Shown: positions 9,190-18,060 of the stretch, one piece after another
Numbering within the stretch: the stretch's first letter is position 1
How the letters are laid out: every line of letters starts with the position of its first letter
Assembly: GCA_963807385.1 (NCBI GenBank)
Contig: CAWEBQ010000003.1
Coordinates: forward strand, 1 to 64,000
Direction: 5' to 3'
DNA from: JBDTSW01 sp963807385
GTDB taxonomy: Bacteria; Actinomycetota; Thermoleophilia; Solirubrobacterales; 70-9
Length of the DNA stretch: 64,000 nucleotides
Program-made: the position numbers and the translations under genes
Notes under the pieces: generated by a model
Told to the model about the DNA's origin: nothing
The model's database searches: none
Seen by the model: only the letters and a program-made list of their open reading frames with translations

Positions 9190-9915
9190 ATGCGTGGCCG
9201 CGGCATGAGGCGTTTCTGGGACGCCAGGGCGGAAGAGGACGCTTTCTACTTCGTCGACAACCGCCTCGCCTACGGCGACCCCGACCTCGACCGTTTTTGG
9301 GCGAGTGGCCCGCAGGACTTGTCGGCGGTGCTCGACGTCGTGGGCGTCAGCCTCGAGCCCGACGACGTCGTGGTCGAGGTCGGGTGTGGCGTAGGCAGGA
9401 TCACCCGAGCGCTGGCGGAGCGGGCCGCCAACGTGCACGCATTCGACGTCTCGGCGAGGATGCTCGAGCTGGCTCGCAGCCACAACCCGCAACTGGAAAA
9501 CGTCGAATGGATCCTCGGCGACGGGACCAGTCTCGCTCCTCTCGCCGACGCAAGCTCCGACGCCTGCTTCTCGCACGTCGTCTTTCAGCACATCCCCGAC
9601 CCGGAGGTCACGCTCGGCTACGTCCGCGAGATGGGGCGGGTGCTGCGCCCCGGCGGTTGGGCCGCGTTTCAGGTCTCCAACGCCCAAGCGATCCACCGGC
9701 AGCGCAGCCTCGGCGAGCGCGCGAGAGCCACCGCGCGATCGCTGCTTGGGCGGGGGCCGCGCGGACAGGCGCACGCGGCGTGGCTCGGCGCCTCGATCGA
9801 CCTCGCCGAGCTTCGGGCGAGCGCCGACGAGGCCGGGCTCGACGTGGAGGAGATCGTGGGCGAGGGCACCCAGTACTGCTACGTCCTGGCGAGGCGCCGC
9901 AGCGCCGGCGATTGA
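9190..9915 (+). CDS. class I SAM-dependent methyltransferase
   Basis: 241 residues. The order is motif I VVEVGCGVGRITRAL (about residue 60), acidic HAFDVSARML, then CFSHVVFQHIPDPEV and the post-motif RVLRPGGWAAFQVSN, all hallmarks of Methyltransf_11/25-type domains. ATG at 9190 follows TACTGT by 7 nt; an in-frame ATG at 9205 is an alternative. It is followed after 2 bp by a glycosyltransferase, so the two form an operon. It may methylate a sugar or lipid-linked intermediate. Confidence 0.8.
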   Translation: MRGRGMRRFWDARAEEDAFYFVDNRLAYGDPDLDRFWASGPQDLSAVLDVVGVSLEPDDVVVEVGCGVGRITRALAERAANVHAFDVSARMLELARSHNPQLENVEWILGDGTSLAPLADASSDACFSHVVFQHIPDPEVTLGYVREMGRVLRPGGWAAFQVSNAQAIHRQRSLGERARATARSLLGRGPRGQAHAAWLGASIDLAELRASADEAGLDVEEIVGEGTQYCYVLARRRSAGD

Positions 9916-9917
9916 CG

Positions 9918-10856
9918 ATGCTGGCGTCGGTCGTCGTGGCAACGCACAATCGCGCCGACCGGCTGCGAAGGCTGCTCGCCGCCCTGGAGGGACAGACGGT
10001 CGCCACCGAGGACTTCGAGGTGGTGGTGATCGACGACGGGTCCGCCGACGGCACCAGCACGGTCCTGGCGAGAGGCGATCACGGTCTCAACCTGATCACC
10101 GAGCGCACCGCGGGGTTGGGCGCCGCCGCCGCGAGGGAGCGGGGCTGGAGGCTTTCGTCGGGCCGGGTCGTCGCCTTCACCGACGATGATTGCGAGCCGG
10201 ACTCCGGGTGGCTCGCCGCGCTGATCGACGGGGTCGAGTCCACCGAGAAGGCGATCGTCCAGGGAAGGACGCTTCCCAACCCCGCCGAGCTGGATCGCAC
10301 CGGGCCGTTCTCACGAACGATCCGGATCGAGGAGCTCGACCTCAACTTCAACACCTGCAACATCGCCTATCCGCGCGAGCTGTTGGTGGAGATCGACGGC
10401 TTCAACACCGAGGCGTTCGGCCTCGGCGCAGCCGGTGAGGACAGCGACCTGGCGTGGCGCGCGATCAAGGCGGGCGGCCAGGCGGTGTTTCGCGAGGACG
10501 CTCTCACGTTTCACGCCGTCAACCAGCTCGGCCCGATCGGGCGCATGCGTGTCTCGGCCCGGTCGATGAACGGCTACGGCCTGCACCCCGAGCTTCGCAG
10601 GGCAAGCTTCGTGCACGGGATCTTCTGGAAGCCCCAGCACCTGTGGGCCACCCGGGCGCTCGTGGCGCTCGCCCTGCCTCGCCGCCTCTGGCCGCTGTCG
10701 CTGGTCCTCGCGTATCCCTACCTGCGGGATGTCTGGGCGCGTGGGCGGATCCTCGGCGGCGGCCCAGCCCTCGCCCCCTACTACGTGCTCTGCGACCTGC
10801 TCGAGATCTCGGCGGTTGTCCGCTCGGGTATCCGCTACCGCTCGCCGATGATCTGA
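9918..10856 (+). CDS. family 2 glycosyltransferase
   Basis: 312 residues, intact. ASVVVATHNRADRLRRLL begins the GT-A domain; VVVIDDGSADGTS and AFTDDDCEPDSGW (extended DxD) follow. FNTCNIAYPRELLVEIDGF and AAGEDSDLAWRAIKAGG (the ED acceptor motif) complete the GT2 pattern. A hydrophobic C-terminus (about 235-290) may associate with the membrane. The ATG lies 2 bp after the stop of the methyltransferase, implying co-transcription from the promoter at 9177. The sugar specificity is not predictable. Confidence 0.85.
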   Translation: MLASVVVATHNRADRLRRLLAALEGQTVATEDFEVVVIDDGSADGTSTVLARGDHGLNLITERTAGLGAAAARERGWRLSSGRVVAFTDDDCEPDSGWLAALIDGVESTEKAIVQGRTLPNPAELDRTGPFSRTIRIEELDLNFNTCNIAYPRELLVEIDGFNTEAFGLGAAGEDSDLAWRAIKAGGQAVFREDALTFHAVNQLGPIGRMRVSARSMNGYGLHPELRRASFVHGIFWKPQHLWATRALVALALPRRLWPLSLVLAYPYLRDVWARGRILGGGPALAPYYVLCDLLEISAVVRSGIRYRSPMI

Positions 10857-10926
10857 GCGGCCCGGCTACGGACAGGTCACCCGACAGGCACCGCACTGAA
10901 GCCTCGTGATGCCCGCGCCATTCGGA

Positions 10927-12156
10927 TCACCAGCCACCCAGCCGGGCCAGCCGATCGGCGCGGGACCGAGCGCCGGCTCCGGGCCCGGAGGAAGGTGGAA
11001 CCGCGCCATCGGCCAGACGCATGACCGCAGGGGCCTCCTGGCCCAGGGCACCGAGCCCATGCTCGCGGGCGAACCCGAGACAGCGCCACGGATGGCGAAG
11101 CGCAAGGGCCAGCGCCGCGCCGAGGCGTCGCAGAGGAGGGTCGTCCTCGGCGTAGCGGATCCCGATCTCGCGACGAAGCCCCACGCTCGGGCGATCGGGC
11201 CTGCTCACCGCCTCCACGGCCCCGGAGGCGGGCGGGGCGTCGTCCTTCGGGAAGGCGGTCGCGATCCATTGCGGAACGGTGCGGTCCGGCGATACCGAAC
11301 CCGGCGCGTGGTTGTCGCCGGCCAACCGCCCCCACCGCAGCGCGCAGTACCAGGCGCCGTCGATCAGCTTGAACCGGGCGCGCTGGAGCTGCCCGGTCAC
11401 GGTGAAGGCGCCGGCCCCCAGCATCGCCCTCGGAATCTCACGCCGGAGGCGAGCCGGTGGCGACCATCCCGGATAGCGGCGATCCACCCACGTCTGCCCG
11501 CCGCCGTAGCGCCGGGCCTTCGCGAGCAGGCTGCGGAGCGAGGAAACGTGAACGTGATCGACCTCCGCCTCGGGGCGGAACTCGAGTGTCCACCCGGCCT
11601 CCTGGCAACGCCAGCAGAACTCGAGATCCCCGCCCGACCGGATCCCCTCCTGGAACCCGCCGACCTGGCCCCAGGCGACACGGCGAACGAGGAGATTCGC
11701 CGTAATGCCGGCCGGAAGTGGCGCGGCTGCGACGTGGAAGCGCTCGCTGACGTGGCCTCGCGAACGCGCCCACGCCGGAACGACCCCATCCTGTTCCGGC
11801 AGGCCACGAACACCACCGGCGAGGATCCCGCACCCTGCGTCCGGCCGGGCGCGGAGGTACGTGGCGAGAAGGTCCGGCCTCGGGCGACAGTCCGCGTCGA
11901 GGAACAACACCCACTCGGTCGAGGCCACTTCGGCGCCGACATTGCGGGCGAAGTAGGAGGAGCGCTGCCCCTCGGCGCGAACGGTGCGGATCCCACTCGG
12001 AAGCGTTTCGCTAAGCCCCCTGGCCGTGTTGTCGACGAGGATGATCTCGTCGCCCCCGGAGAGATCGAGCTCGCCCAGGGAATCCACCAGGGCTGCGAGC
12101 TCGTCTGTCGCGCCGCCGAACGGAACGACCACGGCGACCGGATCGCGCTCGGTCAC
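10927..12156 (-). CDS. family 2 glycosyltransferase, long form
   Basis: 409 residues. VAVVVPFGGATDELAALV opens a GT2 domain with IILVDNTARGL, ARNVGAEVASTEWVLFLDADCRP (DxD at about residue 90) and GGDLEFCWRCQEAGW. The ~150-residue C-terminal extension is Arg/Pro-rich and has no recognised domain. Start is GTG at 12156; a GAGGGG stretch a few bases upstream could serve as ribosome-binding site. It is convergent with the preceding GT2 gene, with a 70-bp gap that holds no clear terminator. It belongs to the same locus by position and type. Confidence 0.8.
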   Translation of the reverse strand: MTERDPVAVVVPFGGATDELAALVDSLGELDLSGGDEIILVDNTARGLSETLPSGIRTVRAEGQRSSYFARNVGAEVASTEWVLFLDADCRPRPDLLATYLRARPDAGCGILAGGVRGLPEQDGVVPAWARSRGHVSERFHVAAAPLPAGITANLLVRRVAWGQVGGFQEGIRSGGDLEFCWRCQEAGWTLEFRPEAEVDHVHVSSLRSLLAKARRYGGGQTWVDRRYPGWSPPARLRREIPRAMLGAGAFTVTGQLQRARFKLIDGAWYCALRWGRLAGDNHAPGSVSPDRTVPQWIATAFPKDDAPPASGAVEAVSRPDRPSVGLRREIGIRYAEDDPPLRRLGAALALALRHPWRCLGFAREHGLGALGQEAPAVMRLADGAVPPSSGPGAGARSRADRLARLGGW

Positions 12157-12212
12157 ACGGAGCCCCTCGGCATCCCCCGAGTCTAGGTGGCCAGGCCGCC
12201 CTCACGAGCGGC

Positions 12213-12218
12213 TAGCCT
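12213..12218 (+). promoter_or_regulatory. -10 box (TAGCCT), leaderless-type promoter
   Basis: TAGCCT ends 6 nt before the GTG at 12225. The divergent gene at 12156 has its own short leader. Confidence 0.45.
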
Positions 12219-12224
12219 CATGCC

Positions 12225-13759
12225 GTGACCGTGCCCACGTCTCCCGGCCGGCCCGCGGGCGAGCGGGCGGAGCGGCTTTCGACCGTCGCCACGGACCCGC
12301 GCCTGGTGGCCGGCCTCCTCGCCTCGGTCGCCGCCGGCCTGATCCTGACGATCGCCGGGGAGCCGTTGCTGGGCCTCGCGGTCCCGCTCGGACTCGGCGG
12401 CGTCGTCGTCACGGTCCGCAGGCCCGAGGTGACGTTCGGCGGCCTACTGCTACTGATCGGCTTCCAGAACCCACTGACGACGCACACCCCGATCCCCGTC
12501 CCCGGCGCCGTCGACTACGTCCTCGCCGTCATCTGGGTGGCGTCGCTGTGGCTGCTCTTCCAGCGGACCGGCCGCGCGCGGCTGGTGCTCTGCCCGGGCT
12601 GGTCGCGCTGGCGATTTATCCGCTCATCAGCCTCCCGGCGATCGGCAGCGCCGAGTCCCTCTCGCTCGGCTTCGACTCCTGGCGGATCACCTCCTGGCAC
12701 CTGCTGGCCTTCGTCGGCGTTGCGATCGCTCCCTGGCCGGCGGGGACCTTCCGTCGCTTCGCAAGGGTGGCCGTGGTCGTCTTCCTGCTGGTCGCCGCCT
12801 ACACCGTCATGCGGAAGCTGACCGGCTCGGCGGAGAGCGAGGTCAGGACCGCGCGGCAGTTCGCGATCGGCCTCCAGTACTCCCAACCGGTTCCGTTCTT
12901 CGGAAGCTTCTTCAAGGACCAGAACCTGGCCGAGTGGATGGCGTGCGCGATCCCCTTCGCCCTGACGCTCGCGCTCGCGTGGACCGGCCGCTGGCGGCTG
13001 ATCGCTGCTCTCGCGGGAGCGCTCTCCATGTTCGCGCTGCTCGCGGCCGACCGGCGCACGGGCTTCGTCGCAGCGGTGCTGGGAGCCGCCCTCGTCTTGG
13101 CGTTGTTCGCCGTGGCAGCACGAGCCTTCGGCGGCCGGCGGCTTGGGGTCGCGCTCGTATCTATCGGAGCGGTGGTCGTGCTCGGATCGCTGCTGTACAG
13201 CGTCACTATCGCCCGCTCGCCCCAGAGCGCGGAGAGGTTCGAGGGGCTGGTTGAGAACCCCACCGGTGAGCGGACCTACCAGATCCGCACGTCACGCTGG
13301 TCTCCCGCGTGGAAGGCGGCGCAGGAGAACCTGTTCGGAGTGGGGCTCGGGAATGCCGGCACGACCATCGCGCAGCGGGAGACGACCGACAAGAACGTGA
13401 TCAACAACCTCGACAGCTCATACGTGAAGATCGCCTATGAGCAGGGCTTCCCGGCCCTCGTGGTATTCGCCCTCGGGCTGCTCACCCTGCTCGTCGGCCT
13501 CGCCTGGCGCGCGGTGGTCTCCCGCGACCCGCGCGTTGCATCGCTCGCCATCGCCGGGTGCGGAACGCTGGTCGCGGCCGGAATCCTGATGTACGCGAGC
13601 TTGTTCATCGAAAGCCTCGTCGCCGTCATGGCCTGGTCCCTCGTCGGCATGGCCGGAGCCCAGTTCAGCTTCGCGCCCCGCGCCGGGCGCGCGCCGGCCA
13701 TCAAGGCCGCCCCGACGGGAACCATGCGTCGAGCGCCTGCTCCCGGAGCGGCTCAGTAG
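12225..13759 (+). CDS. O-antigen polymerase/ligase-like membrane protein (one frameshift)
   Basis: About 510 residues and 10 or more membrane helices. The C-terminal half has the periplasmic-loop signature of the O-antigen ligase/polymerase superfamily: TYQIRTSRWSPAWKAA, NLFGVGLGNAG, and NLDSSYVKIAYEQGFPALV. A single missing base near 12590 joins the two frames: restoring one C gives LVLLPGLVALAIYPL, which is a continuous helix. Likely Wzy (polymerises repeat units on the outer face) or a ligase. Its stop overlaps the convergent kinase gene by 7 bp. Confidence 0.75.
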
Positions 13760-15327
13760 CCGTAGTAGTAGTCGTAGGCCTCGGAGTCCCCAGGCCGAAT
13801 TCCGGTTACAACGGCGCCCATGGGTCGCGCCGGCAGATTTGCCAAGGCGGAGATCGCGGCGCGCAGCTGCTCGCGAGTCGTCTGCATAATGCGAGCGCAC
13901 ACGATGACAGCATCGACGTGGCGGATCAGCTCCAGCGGATCAGCCACCGAGAGCAGTGGACTCGAGTCGAAGATGACGAGGTCGTAGGCCCTCGAGACCT
14001 TGTCAACGAAGGAGCCGAAGCGCTCGCCCACGAGGAGCTCGGCCCCCTCGTGGACCGGCGTGCCTGCCGTGATGCAGACCATCTGCCCGGCGGGCTCCGA
14101 CTGAACGGGCGTCCCGGCCCGCTGCGGCTGGCGCAAGGTGACGGTTTGGAGGATCTCCTGGGGGGACGACGTTCCCCGCAGATAGTCCGTCAGTCCTGGG
14201 GTCGCGTTGACCGCGAGGCGCCTGGTGAACGACGGCCGGCGCAGGTCGCACTCGACGAGCAGCACACGCTGCCCCGCCACCGCGGCGGCGCTCGCCAGGC
14301 ACATGCTGACCGTCGTCTTGCCCTCCTCGGGCAGGGAGCTCGTGACGAGCAGGCGCTTGGGGACCCTCTCGGCGTCCAGGGCGGCAAGGTTCGTCCTCAG
14401 CACCCGGAAGGCCTCGAAGTCGGTCTCCTGCATGGGCAAGGCCCCGTTGTTCGCAAGCCCCGGCATGCCCATCGCCGTGTTCCGGACTCGGCCGAGCACC
14501 GGATAGCCCAGCTCGCGGTGGATCTCGTGCGCGCTGTGCAATCTCCGGTCGAGCGTGTCGCGGACGAAGGCCGCCATCAATCCGAGCACGAGCCCGAGTA
14601 CCAAACCCAGTCCCACGTTCCGGACCAGGTTCGGCGAGATCGGGGCCCCTGGAATCCCGGCGGACCTGACGATTGTGGCGGGCTCGGTGATGTCCTTGAG
14701 GGTCCGAACCCGCGAGAGCTGCTGCTCGAGAATGCTGAGCCGAAACGCGGAGGGCGCGGGACCCTTGTTGGCCTGCTTCAACTCCTCCGCGATGCTCTTC
14801 TCCGCCGCCTTCAGGCGATCGAGCTCCCGGCGTGTGGCGACCCTGCTGGCCTGCCGTGCGTACTCGTTGGCGAGCGCGGCCGCGAACTCGGCATCGCTCG
14901 CCTCGGCGGTGATGCTCACGAGGTTTGTCTGGATCCCCACCGAGCTGGTGATCGAGCCGTTGGCCGAGGTCGGAGGGCGACCGAGCTCCTTTGCGACCTT
15001 CGCGGTCACAGCCGGGCTACGCACCAGCTCGGCGTTGGTCGCCGCCCGGACAGCGGGCGGCTGGCTCGAGGTCGATCCGCCGGTCCCGAAGAGATCGATG
15101 TCCTCGAGCGGATCTCTGAAGCTCACATCCGCCGCGGTGCGATAGGTCGGATCCTGAACCAGGGTGAGGCCAACCGCCAGCGCGGTGAGGCCGAGGGTGA
15201 CCAGCGCGATGAGCACGCGCTGGCGCCGGATGACTCTCAGGTAGTCGCCGAGGCTCGAGTACCTGGTCGCCCCGACCTCGTCAGGCCCGTAGCCCGTCTC
15301 GTGTCGGTCTGTCGAGTATTCCGCCAA
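13753..15327 (-). CDS. Wzc-type chain-length regulator and bacterial tyrosine kinase
   Basis: 524 residues. Wzz domain: a helix at about 38-56 and another at about 236-255 flank the extracytoplasmic part. The C-terminal BY-kinase has Walker A SSLPEEGKTT (about 330-339), Walker A' LLVECDLRRP (356-365) and Walker B LVIFDSSP (450-457), and ends in a tyrosine cluster YDYYYGY for autophosphorylation. Both halves in one chain is usual in proteobacteria and also found in actinobacteria. It should control polymerisation and export with the Wzy and Wzx proteins. TTG start at 15327, 8 nt after TACCGT. Confidence 0.9.
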   Translation of the reverse strand: MAEYSTDRHETGYGPDEVGATRYSSLGDYLRVIRRQRVLIALVTLGLTALAVGLTLVQDPTYRTAADVSFRDPLEDIDLFGTGGSTSSQPPAVRAATNAELVRSPAVTAKVAKELGRPPTSANGSITSSVGIQTNLVSITAEASDAEFAAALANEYARQASRVATRRELDRLKAAEKSIAEELKQANKGPAPSAFRLSILEQQLSRVRTLKDITEPATIVRSAGIPGAPISPNLVRNVGLGLVLGLVLGLMAAFVRDTLDRRLHSAHEIHRELGYPVLGRVRNTAMGMPGLANNGALPMQETDFEAFRVLRTNLAALDAERVPKRLLVTSSLPEEGKTTVSMCLASAAAVAGQRVLLVECDLRRPSFTRRLAVNATPGLTDYLRGTSSPQEILQTVTLRQPQRAGTPVQSEPAGQMVCITAGTPVHEGAELLVGERFGSFVDKVSRAYDLVIFDSSPLLSVADPLELIRHVDAVIVCARIMQTTREQLRAAISALANLPARPMGAVVTGIRPGDSEAYDYYYGY

Positions 15328-15335
15328 GCTCAGAG

Positions 15336-15341
15336 ACGGTA
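15336..15341 (-). promoter_or_regulatory. -10 box (TACCGT), leaderless-type promoter
   Basis: TACCGT is 8 nt from the TTG at 15327. It lies in the 42-bp gap after the upstream ligase-like gene, so the kinase may have its own transcript. Confidence 0.35.
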
Positions 15342-15369
15342 GAGAAACGCGCCCATGCCGGTCGCGATC

Positions 15370-17388
15370 CTAGGGTTGATCGAGGTCGAGCTCCGCCTCG
15401 ATGGCTGCCACCTGGGGCGCCAGAGCAGGGCGCAGCTCCTCGAGACGAGCCAGGGCTTCGCGTGCCGCCGTCTCCTCGCCACCGATGATCTCGATCCTCG
15501 CCCGCAGGAGCTGATGGCGCCAGTTCGTCGGCTCTCGCTCGGCAGCCGTCCCGGCGTCAGATCTAGCCCCCGACACATCGCCGTCGGCCAGCCGCAGGAA
15601 CGCCCGAGCCGCGTAGGCGCTGGCCGACCAGGGCTCGGCGCTGACGGCATCGCTGGCCGCCGCCTGCCCCTCGTCCAGTTTCCCGATCGCGGCGCTAGCC
15701 TCCGCCGCCCGGAGTCGCTCCGCGGCAACGATAGGCGGAATCTGCACCGCCCCGGCGAGCACCGCGAGCAGCACGATCAACCACCGGCGCGGTCCGAGGC
15801 GCGCCCGGCCCGAACGGGACGTGGTGGCGAGACCGCCAGCCGCCAAAGCGGCGCTAAGGGCGAGCACCGTGACCGCCGTGGACTCCCACATCCAGTCAAC
15901 GCCCGCGGTGAAAAGGTAGGCCCCGAACGCGGCTGTCAGACCAACGGCCAGGCCCGTCAGGGTCCGCCTGCGAACGGTTCGCAGCGCCGCAGCGGCTCCG
16001 ACGCCCAGGGCCGCAAGCAGGCCAAGCAAGAGGACCAAGCCCGGGAGACCTAGCTCGGCCAGGGTCTCGATGTAGAGCGAATGAGCATCGACCAGCGTCT
16101 GTCCCGAGGGGTCGTCACGTGACCACCAGAACTCGAACGTCCCGGGCCCGATCCCGGTCAGGGGCTCTCCGCCCGTCGCCCGGAGCGCGGAGGCCCAAAC
16201 CTCGTCTCGGACCCCCGAGAGATTCGTCAGGCGGGCAGCTGGGTCCTGATTGGCGGCAGGCTCCCCGCCGACTCTCGGGCCGGGGCCCGCGTCTATAGCC
16301 ACCCGATCCAGGGCGACCGCCCCGATCCCGCCGAGGATGCATGCCGCGACCGCGACTGCGACCAGGGAGCGCGGGCCCGGCCGGCGGTCGAGCCTGCCGC
16401 GCTGGGTCATGACGGCGACCCCCGCACAGATCGTGCATGCGGCAACGAGCATCAGGAACACCCAGCCGCCCCCGGCCCCGCCGGTGCCGTCCGCGATCGC
16501 GGGCTCCGTCCTTACCGCAAGCACGACCGCCCCCGTGCACGCCGCCGCGACCACGCCGTGCACGAGCACGGTCAGACGGTGACCTGAGATCAGCAGCACG
16601 AGGAGGCCGCCCACGGCGGCGGCGATGATGCCGCCGCGGGAATAGGTGAGGTAGATGGCGGCGCCGCAGGCCGGCGCCATCGCCAGCGCTCCTGCCCTCA
16701 ACGCCTCGGACCGCAGATGTGCGCTGATGCCGAGGGAGATGGCCCCCGCCATTGCCGCCCACGCCGCCACCGCGTTCCAATAGCCCAGCGGATACACGAG
16801 ACGCTGGCGCTCGAGGGCGACCAGGCCGCCCTCGCCATACAACTCCGGAACCAACCGGCTAGTCACCGCCAGAACGACAACCGCGAAGGCGGCGACCGCG
16901 ATCCCGACACCCGCGCCCCTGGCGGCGTTGGGCGTGAGCGCCGTCCAGCCGAGAACGATCACGCCGCAGTAGCCGACCAGGCGCGAGAGCTCGACGAACG
17001 TCCTCTCGTCACTCTCGGTCCAGAGCAAGCTGAGGAGCGTCCATGCGAGGATTCCCGCCAGCGGAACCCAGCGCAGGGCGGGGAGACCCGCGGGACGGGT
17101 ACGGGGCAGGAACCCGAACGCAAACGCGAGCGCCATGGCCCACCACATGACGACCCAGACCTGGTTGCGCACCACCAGATCGAACCCGCCGCCTTGCAGC
17201 GCGAGAAACAGCAGGCCGCCGCCCGCAACGAGGCCTGCGGTGGCCCGCTCGAGAGCCGCGGGGGAAGCCGGCCGGCGGCGAGCCCGTCTGCGTCTGCGCG
17301 AGGCGCCGTTGCCCGACCCCCCAACGGTGCCCTCATGGCTGACACCCTCAGAGGGGCGGGCCCCGTGGGCGGCTTGTTCGTCGGTCAA
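15370..17388 (-). CDS. O-antigen ligase-like protein with C-terminal TPR-like region
   Basis: 672 residues. The Arg-rich N-terminus (about 30-42) is followed by roughly a dozen hydrophobic segments. The central segment LVYPLGYWNAVAAWAAMA and the loop ending GIGPGTFEFWWSRD then HSLYIETLAELGLPGL match the WaaL/Wzy-C superfamily (conserved His before the late helices). Residues ~570-672 are soluble, Ala/Glu-rich and look like tetratricopeptide helices (AYAARAFLRLADGDVSGA). This is the second ligase/polymerase-like protein of the locus, so one may polymerise and the other attach chains to the envelope. TTG start at 17388. Confidence 0.8.
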   Translation of the reverse strand: MTDEQAAHGARPSEGVSHEGTVGGSGNGASRRRRRARRRPASPAALERATAGLVAGGGLLFLALQGGGFDLVVRNQVWVVMWWAMALAFAFGFLPRTRPAGLPALRWVPLAGILAWTLLSLLWTESDERTFVELSRLVGYCGVIVLGWTALTPNAARGAGVGIAVAAFAVVVLAVTSRLVPELYGEGGLVALERQRLVYPLGYWNAVAAWAAMAGAISLGISAHLRSEALRAGALAMAPACGAAIYLTYSRGGIIAAAVGGLLVLLISGHRLTVLVHGVVAAACTGAVVLAVRTEPAIADGTGGAGGGWVFLMLVAACTICAGVAVMTQRGRLDRRPGPRSLVAVAVAACILGGIGAVALDRVAIDAGPGPRVGGEPAANQDPAARLTNLSGVRDEVWASALRATGGEPLTGIGPGTFEFWWSRDDPSGQTLVDAHSLYIETLAELGLPGLVLLLGLLAALGVGAAAALRTVRRRTLTGLAVGLTAAFGAYLFTAGVDWMWESTAVTVLALSAALAAGGLATTSRSGRARLGPRRWLIVLLAVLAGAVQIPPIVAAERLRAAEASAAIGKLDEGQAAASDAVSAEPWSASAYAARAFLRLADGDVSGARSDAGTAAEREPTNWRHQLLRARIEIIGGEETAAREALARLEELRPALAPQVAAIEAELDLDQP

Positions 17389-17502
17389 AGCAGGGGGTAG
17401 TGCGGAAGGGGCGAAAAAGATGAGGCGTTACGTCCGGCGGGCGGGTATAGTTACCGCGCCGTTTGGATCAGGGAAACTAGCGGCAGGGACACGGACTTTC
17501 AT

Positions 17503-17880
17503 TTGAACCGATCGATTCACATTGCGGCGCTCGCCGCGCTCCTACTCGCCTTCGCCGGGCTCGCGGCGGCTACGGCACCCGCGGCCTCGGCGCAGTCGGC
17601 GTTCTGCGTTCAGTATCCAACCGATCCCGACTGCCAGGGAGCGGTGGGACCGGGCGGAGGTGACGACTCAGACACCGGCACCCTGCCCGGTGGCGCAGAC
17701 GGGAGCGACCCAAGCGCCGGCGGCGACGGCACGGCCAGCGGAGAGCTTCCGTTCACCGGCTACCCGATGACGCCGCTTCTCCTGCTCCTGCTGGCCCTGC
17801 TGGCGGCGGGCCTCCTGCTTCGCGCCTACCTGGCGGTCCGCACACGGCTGCAGGCACGCGGCGATCTCGCCGCGCCCTGA
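17503..17880 (+). CDS. small LPXTG-anchored surface protein
   Basis: 125 residues. A signal peptide (about 1-30, ending ASA) precedes a short exported region with two Cys (CVQYPTDPDC) and a Gly/Asp-rich low-complexity linker (about 48-82). The C-terminus is a sorting signal: LPFTG, then ~20 hydrophobic residues, then RTRLQAR. A sortase would cleave LPFT|G and attach it to the wall; no sortase lies in the window. TTG start; a TATAGT box lies 51 nt upstream (17446). Position between polymerase and initiating transferase suggests a link to polysaccharide display, which is inference. Confidence 0.7.
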   Translation: MNRSIHIAALAALLLAFAGLAAATAPAASAQSAFCVQYPTDPDCQGAVGPGGGDDSDTGTLPGGADGSDPSAGGDGTASGELPFTGYPMTPLLLLLLALLAAGLLLRAYLAVRTRLQARGDLAAP

Positions 17881-18060
17881 CGCCCGAGCTGGCGGCCGCC
17901 TCCCGATCATCCCCGCCTGGCCGTGTGGCCAGCTGGTGGGCTAAGCTCATCTGGCCGCTCGGCCAGGTTGTCGGTTGCGCTCCGTCGGTTCACGCACTAC
18001 GTTCCTTCAGCGGCGGGGCGATAAACACGCGAGAAGATCAATGCTTGGACAGGTGAGGAC

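Noticed and set aside
10906..12186. Plus-strand frame of 426 codons
   Set aside because: Shadow of the 409-residue glycosyltransferase, whose DxD and other GT2 motifs are on the minus strand.
13558..15342. Long plus-strand frame of 594 codons
   Set aside because: Antisense to the Wzc kinase; composition is the usual high-GC shadow and no domain is recognisable.
17446..17451. TATAGT as promoter of the LPXTG gene
   Set aside because: No -35 at proper spacing and a 51-nt leader without Shine-Dalgarno; left as a remark only.
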